A DNA stretch of 64,000 bases from Rhizomucor pusillus (Eukaryota; Mucoromycota; Mucoromycetes; Mucorales; Lichtheimiaceae), in assembly GCA_900175165.2 (NCBI GenBank), contig FWWN02000220.1:1-64000 (forward strand), read 5' to 3'. The stretch's first letter is position 1. Every line of letters starts with the position of its first letter. Both the position numbers and the translations under genes were made by a program. The notes beneath the pieces were generated by a model. It saw only the letters and a list, made by a program, of their open reading frames with translations. It was not told where the DNA came from and ran no database searches. This document shows, piece by piece, positions 31,734 to 42,555 of this stretch.

Positions 31734-33102
31734 AGTGATTGAAGCTTACAGTAATTATGATACTTAAAGAAGGGAGGAAGAAGAGATAGAGTTCACAGCG
31801 CTCGAGCGTGAGAGGAAAGAGAAAGAAAAGAAGGAAGGAAAAACGATCGGACGGTGGGTTGCTGGGCAAAAAGTCAGGTGGATGGAAAGACAAGTGAGAA
31901 AATGCTGGACGACGTTGAATAAATAATCGTTCGTCTGATACTATTCTGAGTTGAATGGCGCTTCTAAAATCGTTTCAGAAGCACACACCAAAAGACTATC
32001 TGTGAATTTTGCTTTTTCGGGCAAGACTTGGTCCACCTTTTTCGCCTTGTTTGGTGAATTTACACTCGAGTTCATGTCGACCAGCAGCACAATTGTCCTC
32101 CCTTGGGTATTTTTAATTATTTCGGGAAAACTCATGTCACAAGTCGGAATTGCCTCTTTCTCTCTCTCTTCTTGGCAACAAATACCCTTGTTTCACTGTC
32201 TTTTTCAACAATCTATATATAACACGGGTAACTTTTTACCGACCCAAAAATAAAAAGCCATGATGATGGACATTGTACAATGGCTGAATTGGCCTTGTTG
32301 CTGCCACTGAACGATTGCAAACTCGCAGCAAATCATTGATGACATGTGCTGACATGCATATTAAGGGGCGCATGCAAAGCTGAGGGCCGAGATATCAAAC
32401 TCGAAAAAACACAGACAAGTCGTCCCAAAAATGGAATGGAATGATCTCCCCATTCCAGTTTGCCAGGGGCAATCCTTGCCACACATACATGGTTTCCACA
32501 GCAGCGGTTCAAAAAAGCTCGTGTGATCCATAGCATCCACGGATACTGAATGAAAACACTCAAAGAAAAGTGTACGACTAATGTTCCAATGGATCCGATC
32601 AAAAGGAAGAAAAGTAATGGATCAGAAACGAAAAATTGAATAAAGGTAATTTGGAACATGTGCAAGAATAGATTAAGCTTGGATTCTAGATGATAGTGAA
32701 AGTGGCAGGCACAATTTATAATACGCAGCGCTTGACCCTCCTTAAGAATATATATCGAAAGAAGCTTATTTGCATTACTGTACCTATTCTTTCCACACAC
32801 ACACAAATAGATATTTAATTACATCTTGCGTTTTTTGGCACAGGATATATCCGAAATGATGCTCGGAGAAGATGTGCCTATACAATGTTCTTGCAATGCA
32901 ACGACCGAAAACATCGTTGCTTATCTTGAATTACCGTTAAATCTTCTGCGGTAACATAAGGATTAGTGTACTTCTACGATATCATCTTTCGAAACGACAT
33001 TGTAATTGGCGGCAGTGTGTCATTGTTGACACATCTGTCTGACTTTTTTGATCTCAGAAAGCTACATTGTGGCTGGAAGAAGCAAGGTATCGCGCTACAA
33101 CA
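31734..33102. other. Intergenic region, no supported gene
   Basis: The first 200 bases are the purine-rich (plus strand) leader and promoter of the Ser-rich protein gene. A 64-codon minus-strand frame at 32135-31941 (MSFPEIIKNTQGRTIVLLVD) and a 157-codon hydrophobic minus-strand frame at 32806-32333 are open, but I have no family or partner exon for either. The last 150 bases precede the ADE1 start. Confidence 0.35.
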
Positions 33103-34265
33103 ATGACTTTGCTCAATAGGTAAATCGTGTGCATTGCGCAACATCCAACGTTGTTGCATTGACTATTTGAATCTTGCTGCGTTTGTCTCTCCAGTGAATG
33201 TCCCGACTTGAAGCTCGTCGCCCGCGGTAAAGTCCGTGATCTGTATGAGGTCGACGATAAGTCTTTGCTTTTCGTTGCCACCGACCGAATCAGTGCATTC
33301 GATGTTATCATGACCAATGTAAGCTGCAACGTCGTCACGCCGAGTTGGGGTTAATGTTTAACAAAACTCGCTCTCTTTCAGCCCATTCCGGGAAAAGGCA
33401 AGATCTTGACGCAACTCTCGCTATTTTGGTTTGATTTACTGCGTGATGTGCTGCCGAACCATTTGATCACCGCAAACTTTGATGAAATGCCCGAGAATGT
33501 CCAGAAATACCGCGATCAATTGGAGGGACGATCCATCCTGGTCAAAAAGATGCGTGTGTTACCCATTGAAGCCATTGTACGCGGTTACATCACCGGCTCT
33601 GGCTGGGCCGAGTACAAGCGTAAAGGCACTATCTGCGACATTGAACTTCCCCAGGGATTGGTTGAAAGCCAAAAGTTGCCACAAGTACTCTTTACTCCCA
33701 GCACAAAGGCCGAGATTGGAGATCACGGTAAAAACGTGGCAAAGGAAAGATACAAAGATTGTCTAACATTTGAAATATCCAGATGAGAATATCCATCCTT
33801 CCAAGATGGTTGAAATTCTCGAGAGCCAGGAATTGGCAGACAAGATCACGAAGGCAGCCATTGAATTGTATACAAAGGCAAGCGAGTATGCCGCGGAAAA
33901 GGGCATCATTATTGCAGACACCAAGTTTGAGTTTGGATTGGATGAGAATAACAATCTCGTTCTGGTCGACGAAGTTTTGACTCCAGGTAGCACGCGTCAA
34001 AAATGGTTTATTCTGAGGCATATAGAGAATAATGTCATTTGCTAACGATGATCTGATAGATTCTTCGAGATTTTGGCCGGCAAGCAAATACGAGGCTGGT
34101 CGCGGACAAGAAAGTTTTGACAAGCAGTTCGTTCGAAACTACCTTGAATCAATTGCGTTCGACAAGAAGACCAGCATCGAGCTTCCAGCGGACGTTATTT
34201 CGAATACCCTTGAAAAGTATAAGGAAGCATACCATATGTTGACTGGACAGCAGATAGCCTTGTAA
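33103..34265 (+). CDS. ADE1: Phosphoribosylaminoimidazole-succinocarboxamide synthase (SAICAR synthetase)
   Basis: Five exons (33103-33119, 33195-33318, 33382-33727, 33783-33986, 34060-34265) give 298 residues. Family blocks are all present: [100 protein letters not shown] and [11 protein letters not shown]. The enzyme joins aspartate to CAIR with ATP in purine synthesis. A stand-alone enzyme of about 300 residues is the normal fungal form. The first exon encodes only five residues and two bases. The gene converges with the unknown gene to its right, 117 bases apart. Confidence 0.96.
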
Positions 34266-34382
34266 GCATAAGATAGGAAATTTTGCCCGGTGTTGGTTAC
34301 ATCGTACATAGTCGACTTGGAATGATAAGATAAAAAAGCAAGGATGATAAATACAAAAGCTAGATACAAAAATATAAACTGA

Positions 34383-35066
34383 TTAAAGAAATATGCAGAA
34401 ATGTGAATGTGGTCGGATACAGAAGAAAAGAAAAGAGACGAGATGCATATAAAACAGATGAACATTAAGAGAAAACATACAAAACGATTGGAAAGAAGGA
34501 ATGCATCGTACAAGTAAGGGTTTTGGGTTACTGAGCGTTTCGGCGTCAATGGCATCGCTGTTACCCTGTACTTGTTGCAATAAACTAGCTTCGATTTGAT
34601 ACAAATTTGAGACCACCGGATCTTGCTGCTGCTGCTGCTGCGCAGCGGTGCCGTCTTCCAGAAGAAACAGAGACTGCAGATTGGGTGCAGGTGGAGCCAA
34701 TACTTGATTCGCCAGGCCGAGCTCTACGTTTATCTGCTGCATAAGGTTGGAAACGCTTTGTGCACCGTAGTAAATCTTGTGGATCAAAGCTTGTAGATAC
34801 ATCTGACCATCATTCGACGTCGAGAAAGTAGAACCTTGACTCTGTTGTAGTTGTTGAAACGGCGTAGAGAAAAGCAACTTCGTTGACACCTGCGGATAGC
34901 GCAAAGCTAATGAACGTGAACTTTCCAGAGAAGGTCCGGTAGTTACTTCCATTGGCATAGCTACCGTGGATACGGCAGAGGAGGCGCTTTTCGCGTTCCC
35001 AAAGCAGGTGGACGTGCTTATTGATGTCTCCAACGTCTCTTCTTGAGCTTGAGTACTAGAATCCAT
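34383..35066 (-). CDS. Hypothetical Gln/Ser-rich protein
   Basis: I do not recognise this gene. From ATG 35066 the frame runs 227 codons. The first 90 residues are Ser/Thr-rich. A helical block follows (MYLQALIHKIYYGAQSVSNL, then NVELGLANQVLAPP and LFLLEDG), then a Q7 tract and a second helix (SLYQIEASLLQQVQ-like). After about residue 180 the composition changes abruptly to a hydrophobic, Phe-rich tail (SFQSFCMFSLNVHLFY) encoded by T-rich sequence that looks like 3' flank. The true end may therefore lie earlier or be reached by an intron or frame change I cannot place. The TTG in frame upstream was not taken as start. Confidence 0.5.
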   Translation of the reverse strand: MDSSTQAQEETLETSISTSTCFGNAKSASSAVSTVAMPMEVTTGPSLESSRSLALRYPQVSTKLLFSTPFQQLQQSQGSTFSTSNDGQMYLQALIHKIYYGAQSVSNLMQQINVELGLANQVLAPPAPNLQSLFLLEDGTAAQQQQQQDPVVSNLYQIEASLLQQVQGNSDAIDAETLSNPKPLLVRCIPSFQSFCMFSLNVHLFYMHLVSFLFFCIRPHSHFCIFL

Positions 35067-38000
35067 GGACAAGAATGGATCGCTCGTTGCTCGTGTCAGT
35101 ATCGGAAAGCTTCCGTTGAAGAGAAGGAAGAAAAACTCGGACGATCCGGCTCAGCCATTCCCATTCCTTAAATACGCGGATTGGGTAGGTGACATGTTTA
35201 AGGTTCACTTTGGCGTCGCATTGTGGAGATTTGCTTGAATCTCCGATTTTCTTTGTTTTTTTTTCGGTAGAGCAGTGTCACATCAGGGTCTCGATTGAAC
35301 CGTGCGCTCCAAACTAACGTTACGAGAGCAAAGATCATATCTAAATATTATGTTGCATCAGTCTAAATCATGTGAAGGTAGATGTCCTACTCCAATATGT
35401 ATGCTACGGATCTTATTTTCCGCGCTTTCGCTACTTGCCCTTTGCAGTTTCCCCAATCAATGTTCAGTGGGTGCCGTTGTGAAATCGATTAGGCACGTGA
35501 CTGGTGATCCTCGGCCGCTTTTGGTCAAGCCGAGAAACAAACAGATACACATTCATACACATCACAACGCCGGCTTTATTTTACAATAAATTATCCAAAG
35601 CCGCTTGAACACGTCGACCGTTCGCTACATTGTAAGACAACATGTCTACGTACGTACGTAGTAGCATTATTCTTCATAATGGCCGAGTGTATCCAGCACG
35701 GAGGAAGGGAGGGAGAAACGTGTTTCGAAATTAGCTTTCCAAAAACTCGACGGCACCTTCGCAGCAAGTTACTGTTGTATTACGTACCTATGATAGAAGC
35801 GTTCAAAAAATGCCCATCGTTATCATGAAGCTATCCGTAGCTATGTAAGTATGCCTTCTGCTACCCTTGTCCGTGTCGCTATGCGACAGCCATCACGAGA
35901 TCGAAGCAAGCCCAAAAGAATTACACGTCGACGTCTGACTTTTGCTTCATTCAGTGTTCTTGGTTATTTTTGAAACTGTACAACACTGACTTGCGATTAT
36001 GATGACCGCAGCTGCCAATCAGGCTTGTGCTAACTAGTCAGAACGACAACGATAGGTTCAACCAAGTGGGTTTCTTTTTTAACTCTGCATGCTAAATCAA
36101 CCTTGTTCCGGCCGAAAACCCTCGAGAGATGACTGCTTGTACTACGAAAAGAAGCATGTCACGGGTGAACGGTGGTCATGCGCTCAAAAATCTTATTGTA
36201 CAGTACTTTACTTCCGCACTCACGGTTTTCTTTCCGGTTTACATTGCAAAGTCATCAGCTGCTTGTATTTGATCATTACATACATTTCGTGGCGCACAGA
36301 TAAAGAATGGAAGCTGCGAATACTACAAGAACTGTGAAGAAAAAAAGTGCAGCGGCTCCGTACTAAGCGCGGCTTCTGCAATGTGCTAAACTTTGTGCAT
36401 GGGTTCCATCCATCGCTTTTGGTACCTGTAGGAGTGAATCTGGCGGCTGCCAAGTCAAAGCCCCTTGAACTTTTTTCTCTTACGTTTTATATTTGGTAAT
36501 GATTAGTACTGTATATTGGACGGTCATGCTGAATATGGTACGCTTGTGGGACCCAATAACTTCTAGCAGTGACAAAATGGTAGTCAAAAGAGCGCAGGAA
36601 GTTCAGTGATTGACCTTTGTTCCTGTGGCAACAGAAATCAAGGCTGTGAATGTCAATGGTTAGCCAGACACGTGCGCCGGCTCCGTTATTTATGCACGGC
36701 TTATGCTATTCACACAAGTCATAGATGTAAGTATCACCCGGCTACATCGCACCGTTGGAGTTCTGCTATCTGAACGTAAATAGTCATGGATGGAAGCGAG
36801 AATGAGTAAAATAAGACTCTCATGTCCTCGATATGCGTATGATGGGATCGGCATACGTGAACGTAGGCCCATTCCAACTCTATCAAGTTATGACCTTCGA
36901 TGTATGCCGGAGTTAGATCCGTCGGACGGTCACTGGCATGCACATACCGTTCATCTTTCACTAGGAAAGTGGCTATGTGCAGCAACAACTTCAAGGTCTT
37001 GCTGTAGAGTTAAAGTCTTGATGAAAGATTGATTGTCGATAAGCACCATTGGTCCAAACTCAAAAATAAACTGCTAATTCCTAATGTATATGTTACCGGC
37101 ATTTCTGAACAAGAAAGAAAAAATAAAACCTTCTTGCCTTTGAACATGGAAATAATACCGATACTTGGATCTCAAATGAATGCATAACAAGTTTAGCTTG
37201 ATAGCATAAAGTTTAGAATAAGAATGTGTTTTGGTGCCATTAGCAGGAGGAAGGACGGGTGCTGTTCCGTACACAGCAGCTTTCCCAAATTTTTTGGAAA
37301 TCAAACTGGGAAATTTAGCAAATAAACTTTAGATAAGAGTTTGCTGCGCAGAGAGAATGGAACGGGAGATTATCCCAACTCAAGCGTTAATACACAGGCA
37401 GCAGCGGCTAATGTATCCGCATTATGTACACGAGCAAGGCATGATTCCCTAAATATCATATGGCAGGCAAGTAAATATCACTTTTAGGGTTGGTAACACA
37501 AATCAATATCTCAGTCTGGCGATCCACCATATGGAGATCAAAACGAGGGGCAACATTTTCAGTTTGTGATACCTTCAACCCAGTAATGTGGAAGGCGAGC
37601 CAGCAAATTCAAGTACGGATGGGCTGGGTTGGATGGTGACATTCTTTAGGAGCAATTTCTAACTCCCCCTTCTGCATCTCTGTTAGTTGGGAGGTCATCC
37701 AATCTAATTATGCCTTTTTTCTAAGCACTTGACAACAAGGACACCAAAAAGGATTTTACGGAGGTTCATCGAAGAAGGTGGGGAGCTGCGCATAGGAGGC
37801 AGGTTTGAGTATCTCACTGTAACGTCGTTGCTTACAGTGCTTTTATCACACTGCCGATCACTCGGATGGCATCCGCATATTCCGCAGAAAGGCTTTGCTC
37901 AACAATGCAGAATGGGATCTGCCATGAGCATACAGGGAATATCCCGATGCACTCACAGACAAACTGTACCTGCTTGGTACTGCCAATGCCTACATCGTTG

Positions 38001-38850
38001 GAGAAAAGGCCCTTGCTTCCAATCGGGAGGCACAAGTTACATCACGCAGTGCGGATGGACTCCGGTCTCCATTCACCTACTGCCCGGTGTGGCTATGTTA
38101 AAGCTGAGCAACCGTTCTTTGATAATTTTGGATCTCCATATTGATCTTGCAGGTACAGATGTATATATTCATAACCTTATCCCAAAGCGGCTCCCAATAT
38201 TGTAACCTACATTGGCACAAAGAAAATCGTACGATGCATGTACAAGACTACGTTTCCAATGGAAATGACCCCTCATGGTCTTGCCCCCAAAAAAGAAGAA
38301 GTAATCGAATTCGTCTGTACTCCGGTAGACATGGACCTTTAGGATCTCCCTCTAAAGAGAGAACGTCTTTTCCATAAGGTATGTGCATACGTTTTCTTTT
38401 CACGTCCATCTCTCCCTACAGTGTTATCATTTGTTCCCTATGCATAGTGTCTCCCCTAGATACAGCCTCCTTGTCAACAAGGATGTCACCAGCGATGAGT
38501 AACGCACGTTCCCTCTTGACAAAGAGGACTAAATTGACATTGCCATTTGCAATTACTATACGGGGACTAGTATATGGTAATGACGCTGTCAAGACCCGAC
38601 TCCCAAATAGATGCTTAGACGTGATTGTTTCCTTTTGTCTCCAAAAACACGAGTTCATTTCTTTGGTCGGTCGGTGACACACATTTTTACGTGCTAGAAG
38701 CAATTTCGTTCGATCGTACTGGTCCGTTCGCCGGGTACATAACTCTTTCACAAGATCAGCCCCCACTCCTCAACTCTCGTTCTCCTTCTCTCCTCCGAGA
38801 CACATCAGCTTTTGTTTTTGCTTTTTCCCTTCGCCCTGGCTTCTAGTCTG
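35067..38850. other. 3.8-kb gene-poor island with decayed coding traces
   Basis: No intact gene is supported. Plus-strand fragments with protein-like composition occur near 37945-38050 (DKLYLLGTANAYIVGEKAL) and 38195-38330 (NIVTYIGTKKIVRCMYKTT). Weaker ones lie near 38460-38570 and 36330-36490. Stops and frame changes separate them. A perfect TACG-based palindrome, CTACGTACGTACGTAG, lies near 35646-35661. Composition is AT-rich as in the other islands. Confidence 0.4.
37940..38580 (+). pseudogene. Decayed unidentified gene
   Basis: Three plus-strand pieces seem to belong to one dead gene: about 37945-38050, 38195-38330 (ending EEVIEFVCTPVDMDL before a stop, then DLPLKRERLFHK), and about 38460-38570 (LVNKDVTSDE, then IDIAICNYYTGT) with internal stops. 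The order and the last two pieces faintly recall the C-terminal half of HSPA12-type Hsp70-like proteins, which are numerous in Mucorales. The resemblance is too weak to assign. No start, terminator or intact exon set was found. Confidence 0.3.
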
Positions 38851-38855
38851 TAAAC

Positions 38856-39010
38856 TATATATATATAAAGCGGATCCTAGTCTTCTTCCCTTTTCTCTCT
38901 CACTTTCTCCATTTCTCTGTCTTCTTTTTTGTCCTTTATTTTTTGCATCAATCTACTCATCCTTCCTCTCTTATAAGTTCCTTTTGCTCTCTATCTCCTT
39001 GTAGCATTCA
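38856..39010 (+). promoter_or_regulatory. Core promoter of the Grainyhead-like gene: TATA run and CT-rich tract
   Basis: An alternating TA run ending in TATATAAAG (38856-38870) is followed by a long pyrimidine-rich tract from about 38880 to 39010, a common arrangement at strong fungal promoters. The transcript would begin about 300-370 bases before the coding start and would include the leader intron at 39141-39228. Confidence 0.5.
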
Positions 39011-39140
39011 CACATCTCTTTCTCTCTCCAACAACGTCTTGCAGTTGAGGTCACACGCCAAACTTTTTCATCCACCCTTCCTTTGAAACAACCAGCGTGT
39101 TTCCCAGCTCGATCACGTATTTCTTAAATTTGGAACAAAG

Positions 39141-39228
39141 GTAAATGAATCAGAATAACCGCGCCTCGTGCTTCCTGCTCTTTTTTCATTTCTCGATCTG
39201 TGCGGCTAACCGTTGTTTTGTAATTCAG
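39141..39228 (+). other. Intron in the 5' leader of the Grainyhead-like gene
   Basis: The interval starts AAAG|GTAAAT, has a GCTAAC branch-like site at 39206-39211 and ends TAATTCAG. It lies wholly before the first coding ATG (39264). Its removal is inferred from the splice signals. Confidence 0.5.
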
Positions 39229-39263
39229 AAACCTGAAGAAAGAAGGAAAAAGACAGACGTCGT

Positions 39264-41652
39264 ATGATCACGGTTAATCAACAGGACAATACACTCTTTC
39301 AACTATCATATCTAGCTCCTGAACCGGTGCCAAGGTATATCGTTTCACAGCAGCTTGCATACAGCAAACAACACAACAAAAAACAGGACTAAACTCTTTT
39401 AAAAGTGACAGTACCATGAATTTGAGCAGAGCTCAATCGGAAAACCAAGACAACACGGTCAGCGCAAACCCTCACATTGTAGGCAGCAACGCTCCATCAC
39501 CTTTTGCTTATGCTTCGAGGCATCCACCACCAGCAGTGCAGCAGGTCTCGTTCGATGTTAACGCTCCGCTGCTCACGACGTCTGTTCCATCGTACTATAC
39601 ACTTAACAGCCAGTCAACCCCACTGTACAGACCTCTGCCAGAGCTCAACAAGCCGTGGCCACTTCCAAACAATAGCGTCACTGCCCCATACTCCACGCCT
39701 GACGACAGTGTGGGCCATTTTTATCAGTCTATCCAGTCCAGCCCTGCGTCGTCCGACTTCTCGCCACCAAATATCAATCGATCTCAGCTACTCAAACGAC
39801 GCAGATCGTCTGCATTGTCCACCAGCATTCTTTCCGCTCCTTTCCAGTCACCTCAACCATCTCCTGATCCTTATGCGGGTGTTACTAACCCACTTGCGAC
39901 GCCTTCTACCAGCGGAACGCGGCTGTCTTGCAATTTTCCGGCTGTTAACGGTTTGGTCGGCGAACCGAACAACATAGTGTAAGTCTAACAAGTACAACAA
40001 TGAATCTTTTGCAAGTTTCTCATTTACTTTATGCAATAAGGTCGATGCGGCAATTACTTCGCTTCAATATATTCATTCATGGTAAATTTGAAATAAGCTA
40101 TGTTTGCGTTAAGGAGGAGGGACTTGTTTGTATTGACATTTCATTGGATAGCCCCTACAGCCGCTACGCAGATTAGCGAGGGATCACCAACAACATACTT
40201 GAACCGGGGGCAATCATATACCCTCCAGCTGCAAGATACCCTAGAATACAATGCCAAACTCACGAGCACTTTTATTATCATGTTCCACGAACCGTCGCAT
40301 CGCAAAGTCGCCGTCAACTACTGGAAGTTCTGGTTAAATCAGCAAAAGAATCCATCTGAAGCGCGGGCTGTGACCATCGATGTAGATCAGTCCACCGGGA
40401 TCGAAAACGTGCGCTTCCCTAGCTTCGATCGCATCACCTTTGACTGGAACGGTCGTGCGGGTGCAAAGGTACACATTCGATTCAACTGCTTATCAACCGA
40501 TTTCTCGCGGATCAAGGGCGTCAAGGGCATCCCTCTGCGTGCACACATGAACACTCAAGCAAGAGGACCTGCAGCCAACTTTGCGGCACGGCAGCACTAC
40601 GCAGGGACTGTTAGGAGTGACCAGGAATACTTGGAGCAGTGCTACTGCAAAATCAAGCTGTTCCGGGATAAAGGCGCAGAGCGTAAAAACAAGGATGATG
40701 CCAAGCAGATCGAAAAGCACATGGAAAGATTGTATGGTAAGTAACCAACAAACGATGCAAAAAAAAATTAGTAATTATTGCTAATAACAACAATCTGCGT
40801 ATAGCTGAAGGAAATCCTCGCAAAACACCGTTCTGGCTAATGTATAACCAGCCTAAAACTATCAGCGTGCTAGGCGAGATACCGACTGCGACGTCGTCTT
40901 CGCCTGTAGATTGCATGGCACCAGGAGAAGCAAACTTATTATTTGACAACGATGTATCCATCCCCAATGCAGTGACTCCGTCACCTCCACTAGAAAGCAT
41001 TCCCACTCCTTCATCCAACCTTGTCGTCCTTTCACAGGTAACAAACAATTAGATCACAGCTGCAGCTGCTTGATAGTTATTAAACTGGCAATCACTCTAG
41101 ACCCTCGGTCGCAAACGTAGCTTTTCTGATCTCGATGGGTCTTACAATAACGGCAACTGCGCTAATAGTAACGCTGAAAACAATGGAACAGGTAAAAAAA
41201 AATAAATAAATTGTGATATAATGATCACGGCTGAGCATTCTTGTAACTGATACAAACAAACAAATCTCTCTGTACTGCCAGGCCGTTCCATATTCGTGAA
41301 TGTCAAGACTACACAGCATCAAAGGTTCCAGTCGATTACAGGAACCCCTGGCGTGGACAAAAAGTTGCAACGTATTATTTTGCAAGAGCTAACGCCAGAA
41401 GAGCTCATTGCAAAGCTGTCGCCCGTTCTATCCTTGCACCACAGTCAAGTAACCGAAGTTCTCTGGCGTCGACCCAAGAACTGCCCCTGGGATCCCAGTC
41501 TATTCAGATCGGTCGTAAAGGGCCCTGGAGCTGACACCACACTGGTTGTCGTCACCAAGGAAGTTATTAATCAGCAGTTTGCACATGGCACCGTCATTGC
41601 TGTTGAATGGGAGATCAAGTCAGATGGGACTGTGCGCCTCTTGCTTCAATGA
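39264..41652 (+). CDS. Grainyhead/CP2-type transcription factor
   Basis: Seven coding exons (39264-39334, 39406-39978, 40041-40081, 40152-40736, 40805-41037, 41101-41191, 41282-41652) give 654 residues. A Ser/Pro-rich N-terminal 220 residues is followed by the CP2 DNA-binding domain: FNIFIHAPTAATQ, TYLNRGQSYTLQLQD, VNYWKFWLNQQKN, FDWNGRAGAKVHIRFNCLST, and KGVKGIPLRAHMNTQ. After a linker (LGRKRSFSDLDG) the C-terminus has a ubiquitin-like dimerisation-type region (SIFVNVKTTQHQRF to VTEVLWRRP). Fungal Grainyhead factors control cell-wall and cell-separation genes. A second ATG at 39416 would remove the first 27 residues. The 39335-39405 intron joins the two in frame, which argues for 39264. Confidence 0.9.
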
Positions 41653-42555
41653 AAAAGTCTCTATGCCCAAAATTCCTTTTCTTACTTCTCTCTGGGTTGA
41701 TCCTATATGCTTATTATTCTTCATTGTATGTATGCTCTTTCTCTTTTTTTATCAACTTTAACGATTGCACGCTATCATACAAAAACACGCACGCTGCATG
41801 CTTTGCTAAATATCAACAGTTCCTTCTCTTCTCTTCTACTATTCTACATATATTCTCACTCCCTTTTCCCTTTGATCGCTGCTTCCTCACTTTATTCCCT
41901 TCAAGTCTCTCTTCTCCTTTTATTTTATTCTTTTGTTGTTGTACACCTATGTGCCCTTTTTTCCCTATTAAAAAGAAAAAGACAATTTCTCCTTATTGTC
42001 ACAGGTCGTCTTGACCGTTCGTTTGTGAAAATTGTGGGGTAGGTATCGCGTGGTCGCATCGAAATGGTTACGCCAACATCGTCATGAGAAAAAATTCTGT
42101 ATCAAAGAAATCAGACAGTTGTATGTGCTGCATATCCGTCTGTCCCATTCATATGTGAGTGGGGTGGGCTAGCTCTGGTGACCTGGTCGTCCTCATTTCG
42201 TGACATGATCCGTATGGGGTTACGTGCTCTGAGCTACGGGTCGATTGAAATAATTGGGATGGGGGAGTGAATCTCCTATTGTTTCATCGTCCCTCAAAGG
42301 CTGCATTATCTGGGTTGCCAGGTTGTTATCCATGTGAAACGCGAACACCATCGCTTGTTTTCCGCTGTGACGAAACGACTAGCAAACACACGTGAAGAAG
42401 AAGCGAAATTGGCTGGGGCTCTAGGACAAAAGTTCCCTTGCACTACCATTCGCTCACTCTCCCGATTTGACGTTTTATGCTAATGGATGGGGACATTTAA
42501 ATATCGCGTCCCACTATTTCTTCTTTCGGACCCGACTTGTCCAGACCTTTCTTCC
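41653..42555. other. Intergenic region between Grainyhead-like and P450 genes
   Basis: The first 350 bases are T/C-rich 3' flank. The remainder is upstream sequence of the P450 gene, with an AT-rich ATTTAAATATC about 60 bases before its ATG. No gene is supported; open frames in the CT-rich part are compositional. Confidence 0.4.

Noticed and set aside
31941..32135. 64-codon minus-strand frame MSFPEIIKNTQGR...
   Set aside because: It is protein-like but short and isolated, with no recognisable domain and no splice partners. It is not enough for a gene call.
32333..32806. 157-codon hydrophobic minus-strand open frame
   Set aside because: It has no family resemblance and no partner exons. It begins in a CA repeat, and the hydrophobic character follows from T-rich sequence. 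I kept it only as a note in the intergenic entry.
41820..42042. Open plus-strand frames rich in Leu, Phe and Ser after the Grainyhead-like gene
   Set aside because: They are produced by a long CT-rich 3' flank and have no protein features.
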